From positions 2,604,001 to 2,668,000 of the forward strand of contig NZ_CP019914.1 of the NCBI RefSeq assembly GCF_002214805.1: a stretch of DNA of 64,000 nt, written 5' to 3'. Positions 1-8,647 of this stretch are shown piece by piece. Below the pieces are notes generated by a model. It ran no database searches. It was not told the DNA's origin and saw only the letters and a list, made by a program, of their open reading frames with translations. How positions within the stretch are numbered: position 1 is the stretch's first letter; each line of letters begins with the position of its first letter. The position numbers were made by a program, and so were the translations under genes. This stretch comes from Brachyspira hampsonii. Lineage in GTDB: Bacteria; Spirochaetota; Brachyspiria; Brachyspirales; Brachyspiraceae.

Positions 1-30
1 TTCATCAATTTTTATTATTCTTCTTTTCAT
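1..30 (-). CDS. Start of a divergent gene, cut by the window edge
   Basis: On the minus strand an ATG at 30-28 opens a frame that stays open to the window edge (ten codons, beginning MKRRIIKIDE). It is preceded at 8-nt spacing by a good ribosome-binding site, AGAGGA. The N-terminus resembles that of short 4Fe-4S ferredoxin-type proteins, which often begin with a basic stretch followed by an I-I-x-I-D-E segment. The cysteines that would prove this lie outside the window, so the product is a guess. The gene diverges from the Bat operon that starts at 266. Confidence 0.45.
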   Translation of the reverse strand, partial: MKRRIIKIDE

Positions 31-61
31 TTACAATATCCTCTCATTTACAATATGCTCT
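28..61. repeat. 17-bp tandem duplication around the start of the divergent gene
   Basis: Positions 28-44 and 45-61 are the same 17-mer with one mismatch. On the minus strand each copy carries a purine-rich SD-like stretch followed by ATG. The gene-proximal copy keeps AGAGGA; the distal copy reads AGAGCA. The distal ATG (47-45) is out of frame with the proximal one and stops after six codons. Confidence 0.7.
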
Positions 62-265
62 ATTATTTTATGATATCTTTTAGGAGCAATAATAGAATAT
101 TTATATATAAAATTCTATTGCTAAGGCAACATATTAATTAAAAATCACAGCATAGTTTTTTAATATATTTTAAACATAATGGTTATTATTATCAAAGATT
201 AGCATATTGATATTATACTAAATATAGGTATAATATTAACAATATTTTATATAAATGGAAACAGT

Positions 266-1309
266 ATGTTTTTTGGAGATTTTAAATTTATAATTTTGTA
301 TGTATTTATTCCTGTACTTATAATTTTATTTATTATGTCAAGGAGAAAAGTACATAAGGTTTTGTCAATATTTACTAAAAACTTGAATTTTCAAAATGAT
401 AAAAACTATAAAAGAATATCAAATTTAAGAATATTTTCTATTATATTTATGATACTTGCATCTGCCAGCTTAATATTTGCTTTGATGCAGCCTAAATGGG
501 GAATAATAGAGCAGAAAATAAAAACAGATAATTACATGGTAACTATAGCATTAGATTTATCAAGATCTATGGATGCTGATGATGTATGGCCTTCCAGACT
601 TGAAAGGGCTAAATTAGAAATAGAAAAATTTATAAAAACAACCGATAATTTATCTGTAGCATTAGTTGGTTTTGCAGGAACAAGTTTTATAGCTTCGCCT
701 TTTACTCAGGATATGGAAACTTTTACTTATATACTTGATAATTTGACAACTAAATCTGTTACTTTGCAAGGTACTAGAATATCAGATGCTTTAGTTACTG
801 CTAAAAATACTTTTAATGTAGATGCGGTTAGTAAAAAATCTATTATCTTGATAACTGATGGTGAAGATCATGGCGGTTATTTTGATGACATATTAAAACA
901 ATTAAATGAGATGAATGTCAGTGTATATACTGTCGGTGTCGGGACTGAAGCAGGTGCTAGCATAAGTACCGATTTAGGAGTAAGAGAAAAATCTGTTATT
1001 TCAAAAAGAGATGATAATACATTAAAGTTAATAGCTGATTCCACTCATGGAAAAAGCTATATTGCAGAAAATGTTTCGCTTGAAAGTATATTTAATGATA
1101 TGAAGCAGAATATGGATAGTGTTTCATCTGTGAGAAATAATAGAAGCTATAAAGAAAGATTTCAAATATTTTTAGCTATTTCTGCAGGTTTGATATTTTT
1201 GGCAAGTATATTCAGTATTTTAACTCAATTAAAGGTGAGAGAAACTATTAAAAAGAAAATAATAAAAGAAAAAATACTCAATAGAAAATCTGAAGTTAGT
1301 AATTATTAA
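266..1309 (+). CDS. Bat-type von Willebrand factor A membrane protein (BatA/BatB-like)
   Basis: A 347-residue inner-membrane protein. Two N-terminal membrane segments (about residues 8-25 and 56-76) are followed by a VWA domain from about residue 90 and a third membrane segment near 315-335. The metal-ion-dependent adhesion site is complete: DLSRS at 97-101, a downstream Thr in FAGTS, and the ITDGED loop. This architecture and size match BatA/BatB of the Bacteroides aerotolerance operon and its Leptospira counterpart. Only one VWA gene is present, followed 14 bp later by the TPR partner. The role of Bat proteins (aerotolerance, envelope stress, assembly) is known only loosely. A or B cannot be decided from the sequence. 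Confidence 0.85.
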   Translation: MFFGDFKFIILYVFIPVLIILFIMSRRKVHKVLSIFTKNLNFQNDKNYKRISNLRIFSIIFMILASASLIFALMQPKWGIIEQKIKTDNYMVTIALDLSRSMDADDVWPSRLERAKLEIEKFIKTTDNLSVALVGFAGTSFIASPFTQDMETFTYILDNLTTKSVTLQGTRISDALVTAKNTFNVDAVSKKSIILITDGEDHGGYFDDILKQLNEMNVSVYTVGVGTEAGASISTDLGVREKSVISKRDDNTLKLIADSTHGKSYIAENVSLESIFNDMKQNMDSVSSVRNNRSYKERFQIFLAISAGLIFLASIFSILTQLKVRETIKKKIIKEKILNRKSEVSNY

Positions 1310-1323
1310 GAGGAATTATTAAA

Positions 1324-2205
1324 ATGAAAAAATGCAGTTTATTAATTATAATATTTTTATTCAGCTTTATTTCAAATATATATGCTTTTTCATTCAATGA
1401 GTTTACTGCAAAACTTGATGTGGACAGAGCAAACAGACTTATGAAGAAAGGAGATTATGACGGAGCGGTAACTTTATATGAAAAGGCTTTAAGCAAAGTA
1501 CCAAATTCGCCTGAAATATTTTATAATATGGGTACTACTATGTCTTCTATAGGAGATATGAACAGTGCTGTACAATTATTTGATATGGCTAAAAAAAGTT
1601 TTACAGATAATACTAGTAAAGAAATGAAAAGTTCAGTACATTATAATGCAGGACTAACTAGAATTGAAATGAAGGATTATCAGGGTGCCATAAATGAATT
1701 GGTAGAATCTCTTGTGAATACTCCTAATGATAACAATTCCAAAATGGCATTAGAATATGCACAGAAAAAATTAGAAGAACAAAAGCAGAATAACAATACA
1801 GGTCCAAGCTCTCAGCAGAATCAAGATCAGAATCAGGACGGACAAAGCGATAATAATAATAGCGGTTCAGGAAATAATGATCAAAATAATCAAGATAATC
1901 AGAATAATGATAATCAAGGCAATCAAAATAGCGATAATCAAAATAATCAGGACAATCAGAACAACGATAATCAGCAAAATCAAAATAACCAAAATAGCAA
2001 CGGAAATAATGATAATCAGAATAACAATGGTGGGGATAATAATCAGGATAATCAGAATAATAATGGTGGAGATAATAATCAAAATGACAATCAGGACAGT
2101 AAATCTGATATAGACAGATTATTAGAATCTTTAAGGCAGTACAGAAAAGATAAAGATAATGGAGATCAGTATTATGGCGGAGGCAGAATTGATAAGGATT
2201 GGTAA
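1324..2205 (+). CDS. Bat-operon TPR protein with Asn/Gln/Asp-rich tail (BatC-like)
   Basis: 293 residues. A signal peptide (about residues 1-21, hydrophobic core after MKKCS, likely cleavage near YAF) leads into tetratricopeptide repeats spanning about 30-150, with a typical spacing of Gly-Asp-Tyr and Ala-x-x-Tyr/Phe positions. Residues about 155-260 are almost entirely Asn, Gln, Asp, Gly and Ser, in short imperfect repeats. The last 35 residues return to normal composition and are charged. The protein should sit in the periplasm beside the VWA protein encoded just upstream. The DNA under the low-complexity tract is repetitive and probably varies in length between strains. It also creates long isoleucine-rich open frames on both strands that are not genes. 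Confidence 0.8.
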   Translation: MKKCSLLIIIFLFSFISNIYAFSFNEFTAKLDVDRANRLMKKGDYDGAVTLYEKALSKVPNSPEIFYNMGTTMSSIGDMNSAVQLFDMAKKSFTDNTSKEMKSSVHYNAGLTRIEMKDYQGAINELVESLVNTPNDNNSKMALEYAQKKLEEQKQNNNTGPSSQQNQDQNQDGQSDNNNSGSGNNDQNNQDNQNNDNQGNQNSDNQNNQDNQNNDNQQNQNNQNSNGNNDNQNNNGGDNNQDNQNNNGGDNNQNDNQDSKSDIDRLLESLRQYRKDKDNGDQYYGGGRIDKDW

Positions 2206-3892
2206 TACAGCTTTAAAATATATATTGGCAGTATTTTTTATTGCTTGCTCATCTTTATTTTCTCAAACCAGCATAAATGCGAAAATATCGGACACTAAAG
2301 TTGGTGTAGGCGAGGTATTCACTGTATCAGTAACCATAGATAATAGTACAGGAAGAGTTTTAATAGATGATATGCCGGGACTTACATTAAGAGGTACATC
2401 TCAGTCAATAAATATGATGTATTCTTCAGGCACTTTCAAATCTATAAAAACATATAATTTTACTTATGTTGCTAACATCGAAGGTAAATATAAATTTGAT
2501 AATATAACTGTAAAAATTAATAATAGAACTTATATATCCAATCCTGTAGAAATAGAAGTTGTAAATGCTCCTACTAGAAATGATGATTCTTATACTCCAA
2601 GCGGAAACAGATTTAATGATTTTATGAATTATTCAGATGATATATATGTGGATAATATTATTAATAAAAAAGAAGTATATCTGTATGAGCCTATATACAT
2701 AACACAAAAGGCTTATACTCATATTCCTGTTACAGTGCTTGGTTTTTCTAAGATACCTGACAGAACAGATTTTATTTCATATTCAGATTCTTCAAAGTAT
2801 AATACTTTTACTGAAATAATAGATGGAAAGAGAGTAAGCAGCATACCATTAAAAAGAGAAGTGCTTTATCCTGTAAAAACAGGTACAAAGAATATATTAA
2901 CTACTCCATTTGTTTTTGAAAAAGACGGTATGTTTTATGACAGAGTACAGTACGGAGAAGATACTTTTTCTGTAAAAGTTATTCCGCTTCCTGATAAAAA
3001 AGGTTTTGAAAATTTTTCAGGTGCAGTAGGAAATTTTATTTTTACTGCAAAGGCAAATAAAACTAATGTTGCTGTCGGAGAGGAGCTTTTAATTACAATG
3101 GAAGTTACCGGTGAGGGTAATACTTCTATAATAACAATGCCGAATATTAATGATAATATTACAAATTATTTTTCTGTTTATCAGCCTAAAATATATGAAA
3201 CTAATTGGTTTGATGATAATAAAATGCTTGGCAGAAAAGTTAAGGAGTATATTTTAGTAGCTAAAAATGAAGGGGCTTCTTCGATTGCTGGTATTAATTT
3301 CTGTTATTTCTCTCCTAATGATAAAGCTTATACTAATATACATTCTAATCCAATAAGTTTAACAATATCAGGAAATAAAATTAATAATAATTCATTTGTT
3401 AATAATGACGGTGAAGAAATAAATACAATAGCGGTGAGAGATACATATCTGAAAGAAGATAAAAATTTTAAAGTATTAAGTATTAATATAGTTTATATTT
3501 ATATATTAATATTGATAATTGCTGCTTTGATTATTTATAATGCTAAAAGATTTAGTAATATAAAATTTTCATTGGCTAAAAAAGATAATAAAGATAATAG
3601 TATAAATGATATTTTAAATTATTATAATTCTAATAATCGAAAGGAATACTGCAAATCTGTAGAAAATCTTTTATTAACTGAAATAAATAATAAATTTAAT
3701 ATACAATATGATAATGTTTTTTATGATAAATTAAAAGATTATATTGATTATGAAAAGGCTGATGAAATAAAAAATATAATTGACAGATGTAACTTTGAAT
3801 TATATTCAGGAAAATCTTCAGGCAATGAAGATTATCATACAAAATCAATAGAGTTAATAAAATATATAAAAGAATTAAAAATTAAAAAATGA
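2189..3892 (+). CDS. batD: BatD-like oxygen tolerance protein
   Basis: A BatD family protein of 568-578 residues depending on the start. It has a signal peptide (hydrophobic LKYILAVFFIACSS), a long beta-rich periplasmic region with repeated Ig-like segments, one membrane anchor near residue 445-465, and a cytoplasmic C-terminal region of about 110 residues. The start is ambiguous. ATG at 2159 and 2174 are in frame, but a TTG at 2189 lies 5 nt after a clean GGAGG (2179-2183) and leaves a normal signal peptide, so I prefer it. With that start the gene still overlaps the end of the TPR gene by 17 bp, which implies translational coupling. In Bat systems BatD is the large periplasmic partner of the VWA proteins. 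Confidence 0.8.
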   Translation: MIRIGNTALKYILAVFFIACSSLFSQTSINAKISDTKVGVGEVFTVSVTIDNSTGRVLIDDMPGLTLRGTSQSINMMYSSGTFKSIKTYNFTYVANIEGKYKFDNITVKINNRTYISNPVEIEVVNAPTRNDDSYTPSGNRFNDFMNYSDDIYVDNIINKKEVYLYEPIYITQKAYTHIPVTVLGFSKIPDRTDFISYSDSSKYNTFTEIIDGKRVSSIPLKREVLYPVKTGTKNILTTPFVFEKDGMFYDRVQYGEDTFSVKVIPLPDKKGFENFSGAVGNFIFTAKANKTNVAVGEELLITMEVTGEGNTSIITMPNINDNITNYFSVYQPKIYETNWFDDNKMLGRKVKEYILVAKNEGASSIAGINFCYFSPNDKAYTNIHSNPISLTISGNKINNNSFVNNDGEEINTIAVRDTYLKEDKNFKVLSINIVYIYILILIIAALIIYNAKRFSNIKFSLAKKDNKDNSINDILNYYNSNNRKEYCKSVENLLLTEINNKFNIQYDNVFYDKLKDYIDYEKADEIKNIIDRCNFELYSGKSSGNEDYHTKSIELIKYIKELKIKK

Positions 3893-3916
3893 ATTTTATG
3901 ATAGGTATATATTGAC

Positions 3917-4588
3917 ATGAAAAAATTAATTATAACATTTCTGCTTTTTCAATCGTATTATTTATATAGTGCTTTTGATTTAGACAGATTAAATAATTTA
4001 TTTGAATCTGCTAATAAACTTTATAATGACGGTAAATATTTAGAAGCTAATTATTTATATAAAGATATTGCTGCATCTAATTTTGTTTCAAAAGATTTGT
4101 ATTATAATTTAGCTTCATCTTATGCGGCTATTGGAAGCAATGGATATGCTGTTCTTTATTATGAAAAGGCTTTGAATATATCGCCTTTTGATAAGGAAAT
4201 AAAAATTATGATAAATTCATTAACAGGAAATAATGATTATGATTCTCAAATTATAGTTATTATGTATGGATTTTTAATATTGTTTTTAATATTTTTTACT
4301 TTGATGATTTTGATATTTATAAAGAGAAAAAAGATAAATAAATTTTTATTAATGCTTTCTATAGTTCTTTTAATACCCGCTATTATATTAAATAATAATA
4401 TAAATTCTGATTATGTAATAACTGTAAATAATGCCAATTTATACAGCGGCAGCAGTACTAAATCATCTATAGTTTCTCAAATATCCGAAGGCGAAAAATT
4501 GAGAGTGATTGAAGAGTATACTAATTGGTACTATGTGAAAGGTAACTTTAAGGGCTGGATAAGTAAAAGCTCTGCCGAAAAAATATAA
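3917..4588 (+). CDS. TPR-SH3 membrane protein (BatE-like)
   Basis: 223 residues: a signal peptide (1-18), two to three TPR-like helices (about 30-95), two membrane helices (about 111-131 and 139-155), and a bacterial SH3 domain (about 163-223) with the usual Asn-x-Asn-Leu-Tyr opening and a Gly-Trp-Ile near the end. TPR followed by two TMs and SH3 is the BatE arrangement, and the gene sits 24 bp after batD as the last member of the operon. It likely links the periplasmic Bat complex to peptidoglycan or to other envelope proteins; that role is inferred. Confidence 0.75.
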   Translation: MKKLIITFLLFQSYYLYSAFDLDRLNNLFESANKLYNDGKYLEANYLYKDIAASNFVSKDLYYNLASSYAAIGSNGYAVLYYEKALNISPFDKEIKIMINSLTGNNDYDSQIIVIMYGFLILFLIFFTLMILIFIKRKKINKFLLMLSIVLLIPAIILNNNINSDYVITVNNANLYSGSSTKSSIVSQISEGEKLRVIEEYTNWYYVKGNFKGWISKSSAEKI

Positions 4589-4692
4589 AAAATAATATTC
4601 CCGTATAAATTTAAAATATTTCCTTTATTTGTAATTTTTATTAAATTAAATATTATATAGTTTTATTATATAAAGAATAAAAGGAGAGTAGT

Positions 4693-5751
4693 ATGCAAAA
4701 AATAGCAGTTGGAATGAGTGCAGGAGTTGATTCTACTACTACGGCAAAACTCTTAAAAGAACAAGGTAATGAGGTATTCGGTGTTACTATGCTTTTATGG
4801 AATGGAGATGAAAGAGCACCTTTAAGCGGTTCTTGTTATAGTCCTTATCAGAAAAATATTGTAGAGGAATGCGAAAAATATGCAAAGGCAATAGGTATAG
4901 ATTATTATGCATTCGATGTAAGTGAGATGTTTCAGAAAAAAGTTATAGATTATGTTACAGAATCTTATAAAAAAGGATTTACTCCAAACCCTTGCATAAT
5001 GTGCAACAGTCAGATTAAATTTATGGCTTTATTTGAGGCTATAGAAAAGCAAGGTTTAGAATTCGATAAATTTGCTACAGGGCATTATGCTGGCGTCAAA
5101 TACGATGAAAATACTAAAAGATATCTTCTTTTAAGGGGAAAAAATTTAATAAAAGATCAGTCTTATTTTTTGTACAGGCTCACTCAAGATCAATTATCTA
5201 AAATAATTTTTCCCATGCATGAAAATACAAAGGAAGATACAAGAAACATTGCAAGAGGCTATAATTTGGATGTTGCTGAAAAGAGTGAAAGTCAGGATTT
5301 TTTTGCTGGAGAATATCATAGATTATTTGATGAAGATAAAGAAGGTAACATAATAAATATAGATACTAATGAAATATTGGGGCATCATAAAGGAATATGG
5401 CATTATACAGTAGGGCAGAGAAAGGGTTTAGGTATAGCTTATAAAGAACCTCTATTTATAGTATCATTGGACAGTGAAACAAATACAGTTTATGTTGGAA
5501 ATAAAAATCATACATTGGTTGATGAAGTAAAAATATATGATGTTAATTGGATAGCTGAACCTATACAAAAAGAATTTGAAGCATTAGTAAAAACAAGAAG
5601 TGCTCATAAAGGTACTATGGCTCTTGTTATTCCAATAGATGAAAATACTATTAATATAAAATTTCATGAACCTACAGGTATTATAGCTAAAGGTCAGTCA
5701 TGCGTATGTTATGATAATGATATAACTTTATGCGGCGGTATTGTTTATTGA
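4693..5751 (+). CDS. mnmA: tRNA-uridine 2-sulfurtransferase MnmA, CxxC variant
   Basis: 352 residues. MnmA makes the 2-thio group of U34 in tRNAs for Lys, Glu and Gln, using ATP to adenylate the uridine. The N-terminal PP-loop is GMSAGVDST (residues 7-15, with SAGVDS in place of SGGVDS). The PNPCIMCN segment (98-105) holds Cys101 and Cys104. The canonical enzyme has Asp-x-x-Cys there and a second catalytic Cys about 97 residues later. In this protein that later position reads SESQDFFAGEY (198-208), with no Cys. Additional Cys residues are at 48 (GSCYSP) and 60. A good SD (AAAGGAGAG) precedes the ATG. The gene stands alone, not in the Bat operon. Family assignment is firm; the sulfur-transfer chemistry of this variant is open. 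Confidence 0.9.
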   Translation: MQKIAVGMSAGVDSTTTAKLLKEQGNEVFGVTMLLWNGDERAPLSGSCYSPYQKNIVEECEKYAKAIGIDYYAFDVSEMFQKKVIDYVTESYKKGFTPNPCIMCNSQIKFMALFEAIEKQGLEFDKFATGHYAGVKYDENTKRYLLLRGKNLIKDQSYFLYRLTQDQLSKIIFPMHENTKEDTRNIARGYNLDVAEKSESQDFFAGEYHRLFDEDKEGNIINIDTNEILGHHKGIWHYTVGQRKGLGIAYKEPLFIVSLDSETNTVYVGNKNHTLVDEVKIYDVNWIAEPIQKEFEALVKTRSAHKGTMALVIPIDENTINIKFHEPTGIIAKGQSCVCYDNDITLCGGIVY

Positions 5752-5828
5752 TTTACATTTATATGATTTTATTGTTTTTATATATGAGAGATTTTTTAAT
5801 AGAGAATATAGTTTAAGGAAAATATCAG

Positions 5829-6641
5829 ATGAATAAATTATATATTATGATATTTAGTTTTATTTTGTTTTTGTCATGCTCTAATGCCGTAAAAATAAAT
5901 TGGGAAAGTGATTTTGATGTATCAGTTGAAAAATCAAAGTCTGAAAATAAAATAATAATGATGGATATATATACGGATTGGTGCGGGGCATGCAAGGAAA
6001 TGGATAAAAATGTTTTTAAAAATAAAAATGTAGCTGATAGCAGCACAAATTTTATAGCATTAAAATTCAATCCTGAAAAAATGCCTAATGGAAAAGATAT
6101 ACTAAAAAAATATAATATATTAGGTTTTCCTACTATGCTTTTTATTAATAGCGATGGATTTATTTTAAAGAGAATAGTTGGTTATATTGAAAGCGATGAA
6201 TTAATAAATGAAATGAATAGTATGAAAGAAAGAAATGATAGAGTAAATACCATATTCAAAGATGATAATATTTCATTAGATAAGTTAGATATTTATCTTG
6301 AATCAGGTTATGATAATGAAGCTTTGGATATGTATAATAAACTTACAGAAGAAAATAAAATACCTGAAGATAAAATGGCTAGGTATATGTCAAGTATTGC
6401 TCTTTTGCTTTTAGATAATGATAAACAAGATGAAGGAATGAAATATTTTAATGAGATAATAAGTAAATACAGCAATTATAATGAAGTTTATATAGCTCAT
6501 TATTATAAGGCTTTGGATATGATAATTAATAATGCTCAGACAAATGAAGGTATAAAATATATAGAAAATCTCACTAATCAAGTACCAGACGGAATAAAAA
6601 ATGAATATCTGGACTTTATAAATTATTTTAGTTCCAATTAA
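5829..6641 (+). CDS. Thioredoxin-fold lipoprotein (CGAC)
   Basis: 270 residues. A lipoprotein signal ends in FLSC with Cys17 as the lipid site. A thioredoxin-like domain follows (about 24-140), with active site WCGAC (51-55) and a cis-Pro in GFPT. The C-terminal 120 residues are helical and TPR-like, ending in a segment that recurs in the next gene (Y-I-A-H-Y-Y-K-A). The protein resembles DUF255/thioredoxin_7-type lipoproteins that act as periplasmic thiol-disulfide enzymes. Partner and substrate are unknown. It forms a tandem pair with the next gene, 58 bp downstream. Confidence 0.8.
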   Translation: MNKLYIMIFSFILFLSCSNAVKINWESDFDVSVEKSKSENKIIMMDIYTDWCGACKEMDKNVFKNKNVADSSTNFIALKFNPEKMPNGKDILKKYNILGFPTMLFINSDGFILKRIVGYIESDELINEMNSMKERNDRVNTIFKDDNISLDKLDIYLESGYDNEALDMYNKLTEENKIPEDKMARYMSSIALLLLDNDKQDEGMKYFNEIISKYSNYNEVYIAHYYKALDMIINNAQTNEGIKYIENLTNQVPDGIKNEYLDFINYFSSN

Positions 6642-6699
6642 ATATATTGTTTTATTATTAAAATACTTTATAATAGTATAATAAAAAAAGGAGAAAACT

Positions 6700-7527
6700 A
6701 TGAATAAAAATACATTGATTATTTCTATAATGATATTTATCTCTATTGTTTCTTGTAATAAGGCAAGTGCTGAGATAAAATGGGAAAAAGATTTGGCTAC
6801 CGCTATGAAGAAAGCTAAAGAGAAGAATATGCCTATAATGATAGATGTTTATACTGATTGGTGTACTTGGTGTAAGGAATTGGATAAAAATACTTATTCA
6901 CATAAAGATGTTATAGATGCTGCCAAAAAAATGGTTTCTATTAAATTGAATCCTGAAACTTCAGAAGAAGGAGCAAAGATAGCTCAGAGATATGGTGTAC
7001 AAGGTTTTCCTACAATACTTTTTATAAGTGCTGATGGTTTTATATTAGAAAATGTAGGAGGATATGTTGAGTGGGAAAAATTTGTTCCTTATATGAAAAG
7101 TGCTATAGAAAAATTGGATAAAGTAAATTCTGTATTGGCAAATAAAGAACCTACTTTGGAAAAATTAGATTTATATATGGAATCAGGTAATGAAACAGAA
7201 TCTCAAAAGATATATGATGCTTTAATTCAGAAAAAAGCTATATCTAAAGAAAAAATGCCTAAATATTTACTTGGTTTTGGTTTAATAAAGGCACAGAAAA
7301 AGGATTACGATAATGCTAATAAATATTTTGATGATATAATAAAAAATTATCCTAATTCTGAAGAGGTTTATGTAGCTCATTATTATAAAGCAGTTATGAT
7401 GGCATTGGCAGGAGAAAAAGATGAGCCTAAAAAATATTTAGAGAAACTTCTTGATGATCCTAAGGTTCCTGAGAATATGAAAGTGCAGTACGAAAATTTA
7501 TTATCATATATCAATGAAACTAATTAA
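6700..7527 (+). CDS. Thioredoxin-fold lipoprotein (CTWC), paralogue of the preceding gene
   Basis: 275 residues with the same plan as its neighbour. A lipobox IVSC has Cys19 as the lipid site, the thioredoxin-like domain has WCTWC (54-58) and GFPT, and a helical C-terminal half contains YVAHYYKA. The two proteins are clearly related along their whole length but differ between the active-site cysteines (GA versus TW), which usually shifts redox potential. A strong SD (AAAAAAGGAG) precedes the ATG, and a TATAAT-like box lies just upstream, so it may also be transcribed on its own. A hairpin terminator follows. Confidence 0.8.
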   Translation: MNKNTLIISIMIFISIVSCNKASAEIKWEKDLATAMKKAKEKNMPIMIDVYTDWCTWCKELDKNTYSHKDVIDAAKKMVSIKLNPETSEEGAKIAQRYGVQGFPTILFISADGFILENVGGYVEWEKFVPYMKSAIEKLDKVNSVLANKEPTLEKLDLYMESGNETESQKIYDALIQKKAISKEKMPKYLLGFGLIKAQKKDYDNANKYFDDIIKNYPNSEEVYVAHYYKAVMMALAGEKDEPKKYLEKLLDDPKVPENMKVQYENLLSYINETN

Positions 7528-7548
7528 TTATTATTAAATAAATTTTAA

Positions 7549-7578
7549 AAGAGGGGCTATTTTTAAGCCTCTCTTTTT
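7549..7578 (+). terminator. Rho-independent terminator after the thioredoxin-fold pair
   Basis: The stem AGAGGGGCT / AGCCTCTCT (9 bp, one G-U pair) with a short A/T loop is followed by TTTTTT. It separates the lipoprotein pair from the glycosyltransferase. Confidence 0.85.
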
Positions 7579-7648
7579 TATATGATGTACTTTAAAAAAT
7601 AATTTGTTATAATATAATAAATTTAAGTTGATACGGATATAAAATATT

Positions 7649-8647
7649 ATGATTAGTATAATAATTCCTGTTTATAATGTTTCAAAATATTTGAGGACTT
7701 GCTTGGATAGTGCGGTTAATCAAACATACAAGGATTTAGAAATAATATGTATTAATGATGGTTCTACTGATGATTCTCTAGAAATATTAAAAGAGTATGC
7801 ATATAAAGATAATAGAATCATTATAATAGATAAAAAAAATGCCGGAGTATCTGCTGCAAGAAATGACGGTATAGAAAAATCAAAGGGTGAATATATATTC
7901 TTTATGGACAGTGATGATTATATAGATAATGATTTTATTGAAGTTTTTTATAATAATTCTAAAAAGAATAACAGCGATTTAGTGGTATTAAGCACTTTTT
8001 GGAATTTGGATAAAAGGGTAAATAAAGATTATCATTCAGCACTTCCTACTTGTTCTATGTTTATAAAAAAGTCCGTATTAGATAATTATAAATATTTAAG
8101 ATATCCTTTAAATGTTCAGCCGGGAGAAGATGGTATATTCTCACATGAACTTCTAATGTATACTAAGAATGTTAGTTTTGTTTATAATACAAATTATCAT
8201 TATGTAAAAAGACCTGGTCAGGATTCGCAAAGAGCAGTTAAAGAACCTTTTATTTTAGTTAATGCTATACCAAAGTGGTTTGAGATATTAGAAGATTTCT
8301 ATACTAAATATAATTTTTGGGAAAGCAAGTCATTATCGTTTGCTAAATATATAGAAGGCGAGGCATTTTTAGCTTTTAGAACAAAAAATTTTACAGTTGA
8401 AGATGAGAGAAAAGTTTTTGATATAATAAAATCCACTTTAAATAAAGTCATAAAAAATATAAGTACAGAAGATTATAACAAATATTTTTCTAAAGAGTTT
8501 ATTATTCTTATAGAGTCTGATACAATCAAAGAGTATTATAGTAAAATAAAATGCAAATATAATTATATAAGATTTACACTATTCGGAAAAGATGTATCTA
8601 TACGATATAGAGAAAACAGATACAAATATTACGAGAATGATAAATAA
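7649..8647 (+). CDS. Family 2 glycosyltransferase
   Basis: 332 residues. The N-terminal GT-A domain begins at residue 2 (SIIIPVYN) and has the nucleotide-binding INDGSTDDS (35-43) and the metal-binding MDSDD (86-90). This is typical of GT2 enzymes that add hexoses to surface polysaccharide or lipooligosaccharide. The C-terminal 130 residues are helical with no membrane anchor. The ribosome-binding site is weak, but the ATG at 7649 sits exactly at the start of the conserved beta strand, so the start is secure. The gene stands alone between a terminator and the 8.65-9.16 kb non-coding interval. The acceptor cannot be predicted. Confidence 0.85.
   Translation: MISIIIPVYNVSKYLRTCLDSAVNQTYKDLEIICINDGSTDDSLEILKEYAYKDNRIIIIDKKNAGVSAARNDGIEKSKGEYIFFMDSDDYIDNDFIEVFYNNSKKNNSDLVVLSTFWNLDKRVNKDYHSALPTCSMFIKKSVLDNYKYLRYPLNVQPGEDGIFSHELLMYTKNVSFVYNTNYHYVKRPGQDSQRAVKEPFILVNAIPKWFEILEDFYTKYNFWESKSLSFAKYIEGEAFLAFRTKNFTVEDERKVFDIIKSTLNKVIKNISTEDYNKYFSKEFIILIESDTIKEYYSKIKCKYNYIRFTLFGKDVSIRYRENRYKYYENDK

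Noticed and set aside
1867-2113. Long isoleucine-rich frames on both strands inside the TPR gene
   Set aside because: They arise from out-of-frame reading of the AAT/CAG/GAT repeats that encode the Asn/Gln/Asp tract. The coding frame has a signal peptide and TPRs upstream and a normal C-terminus.
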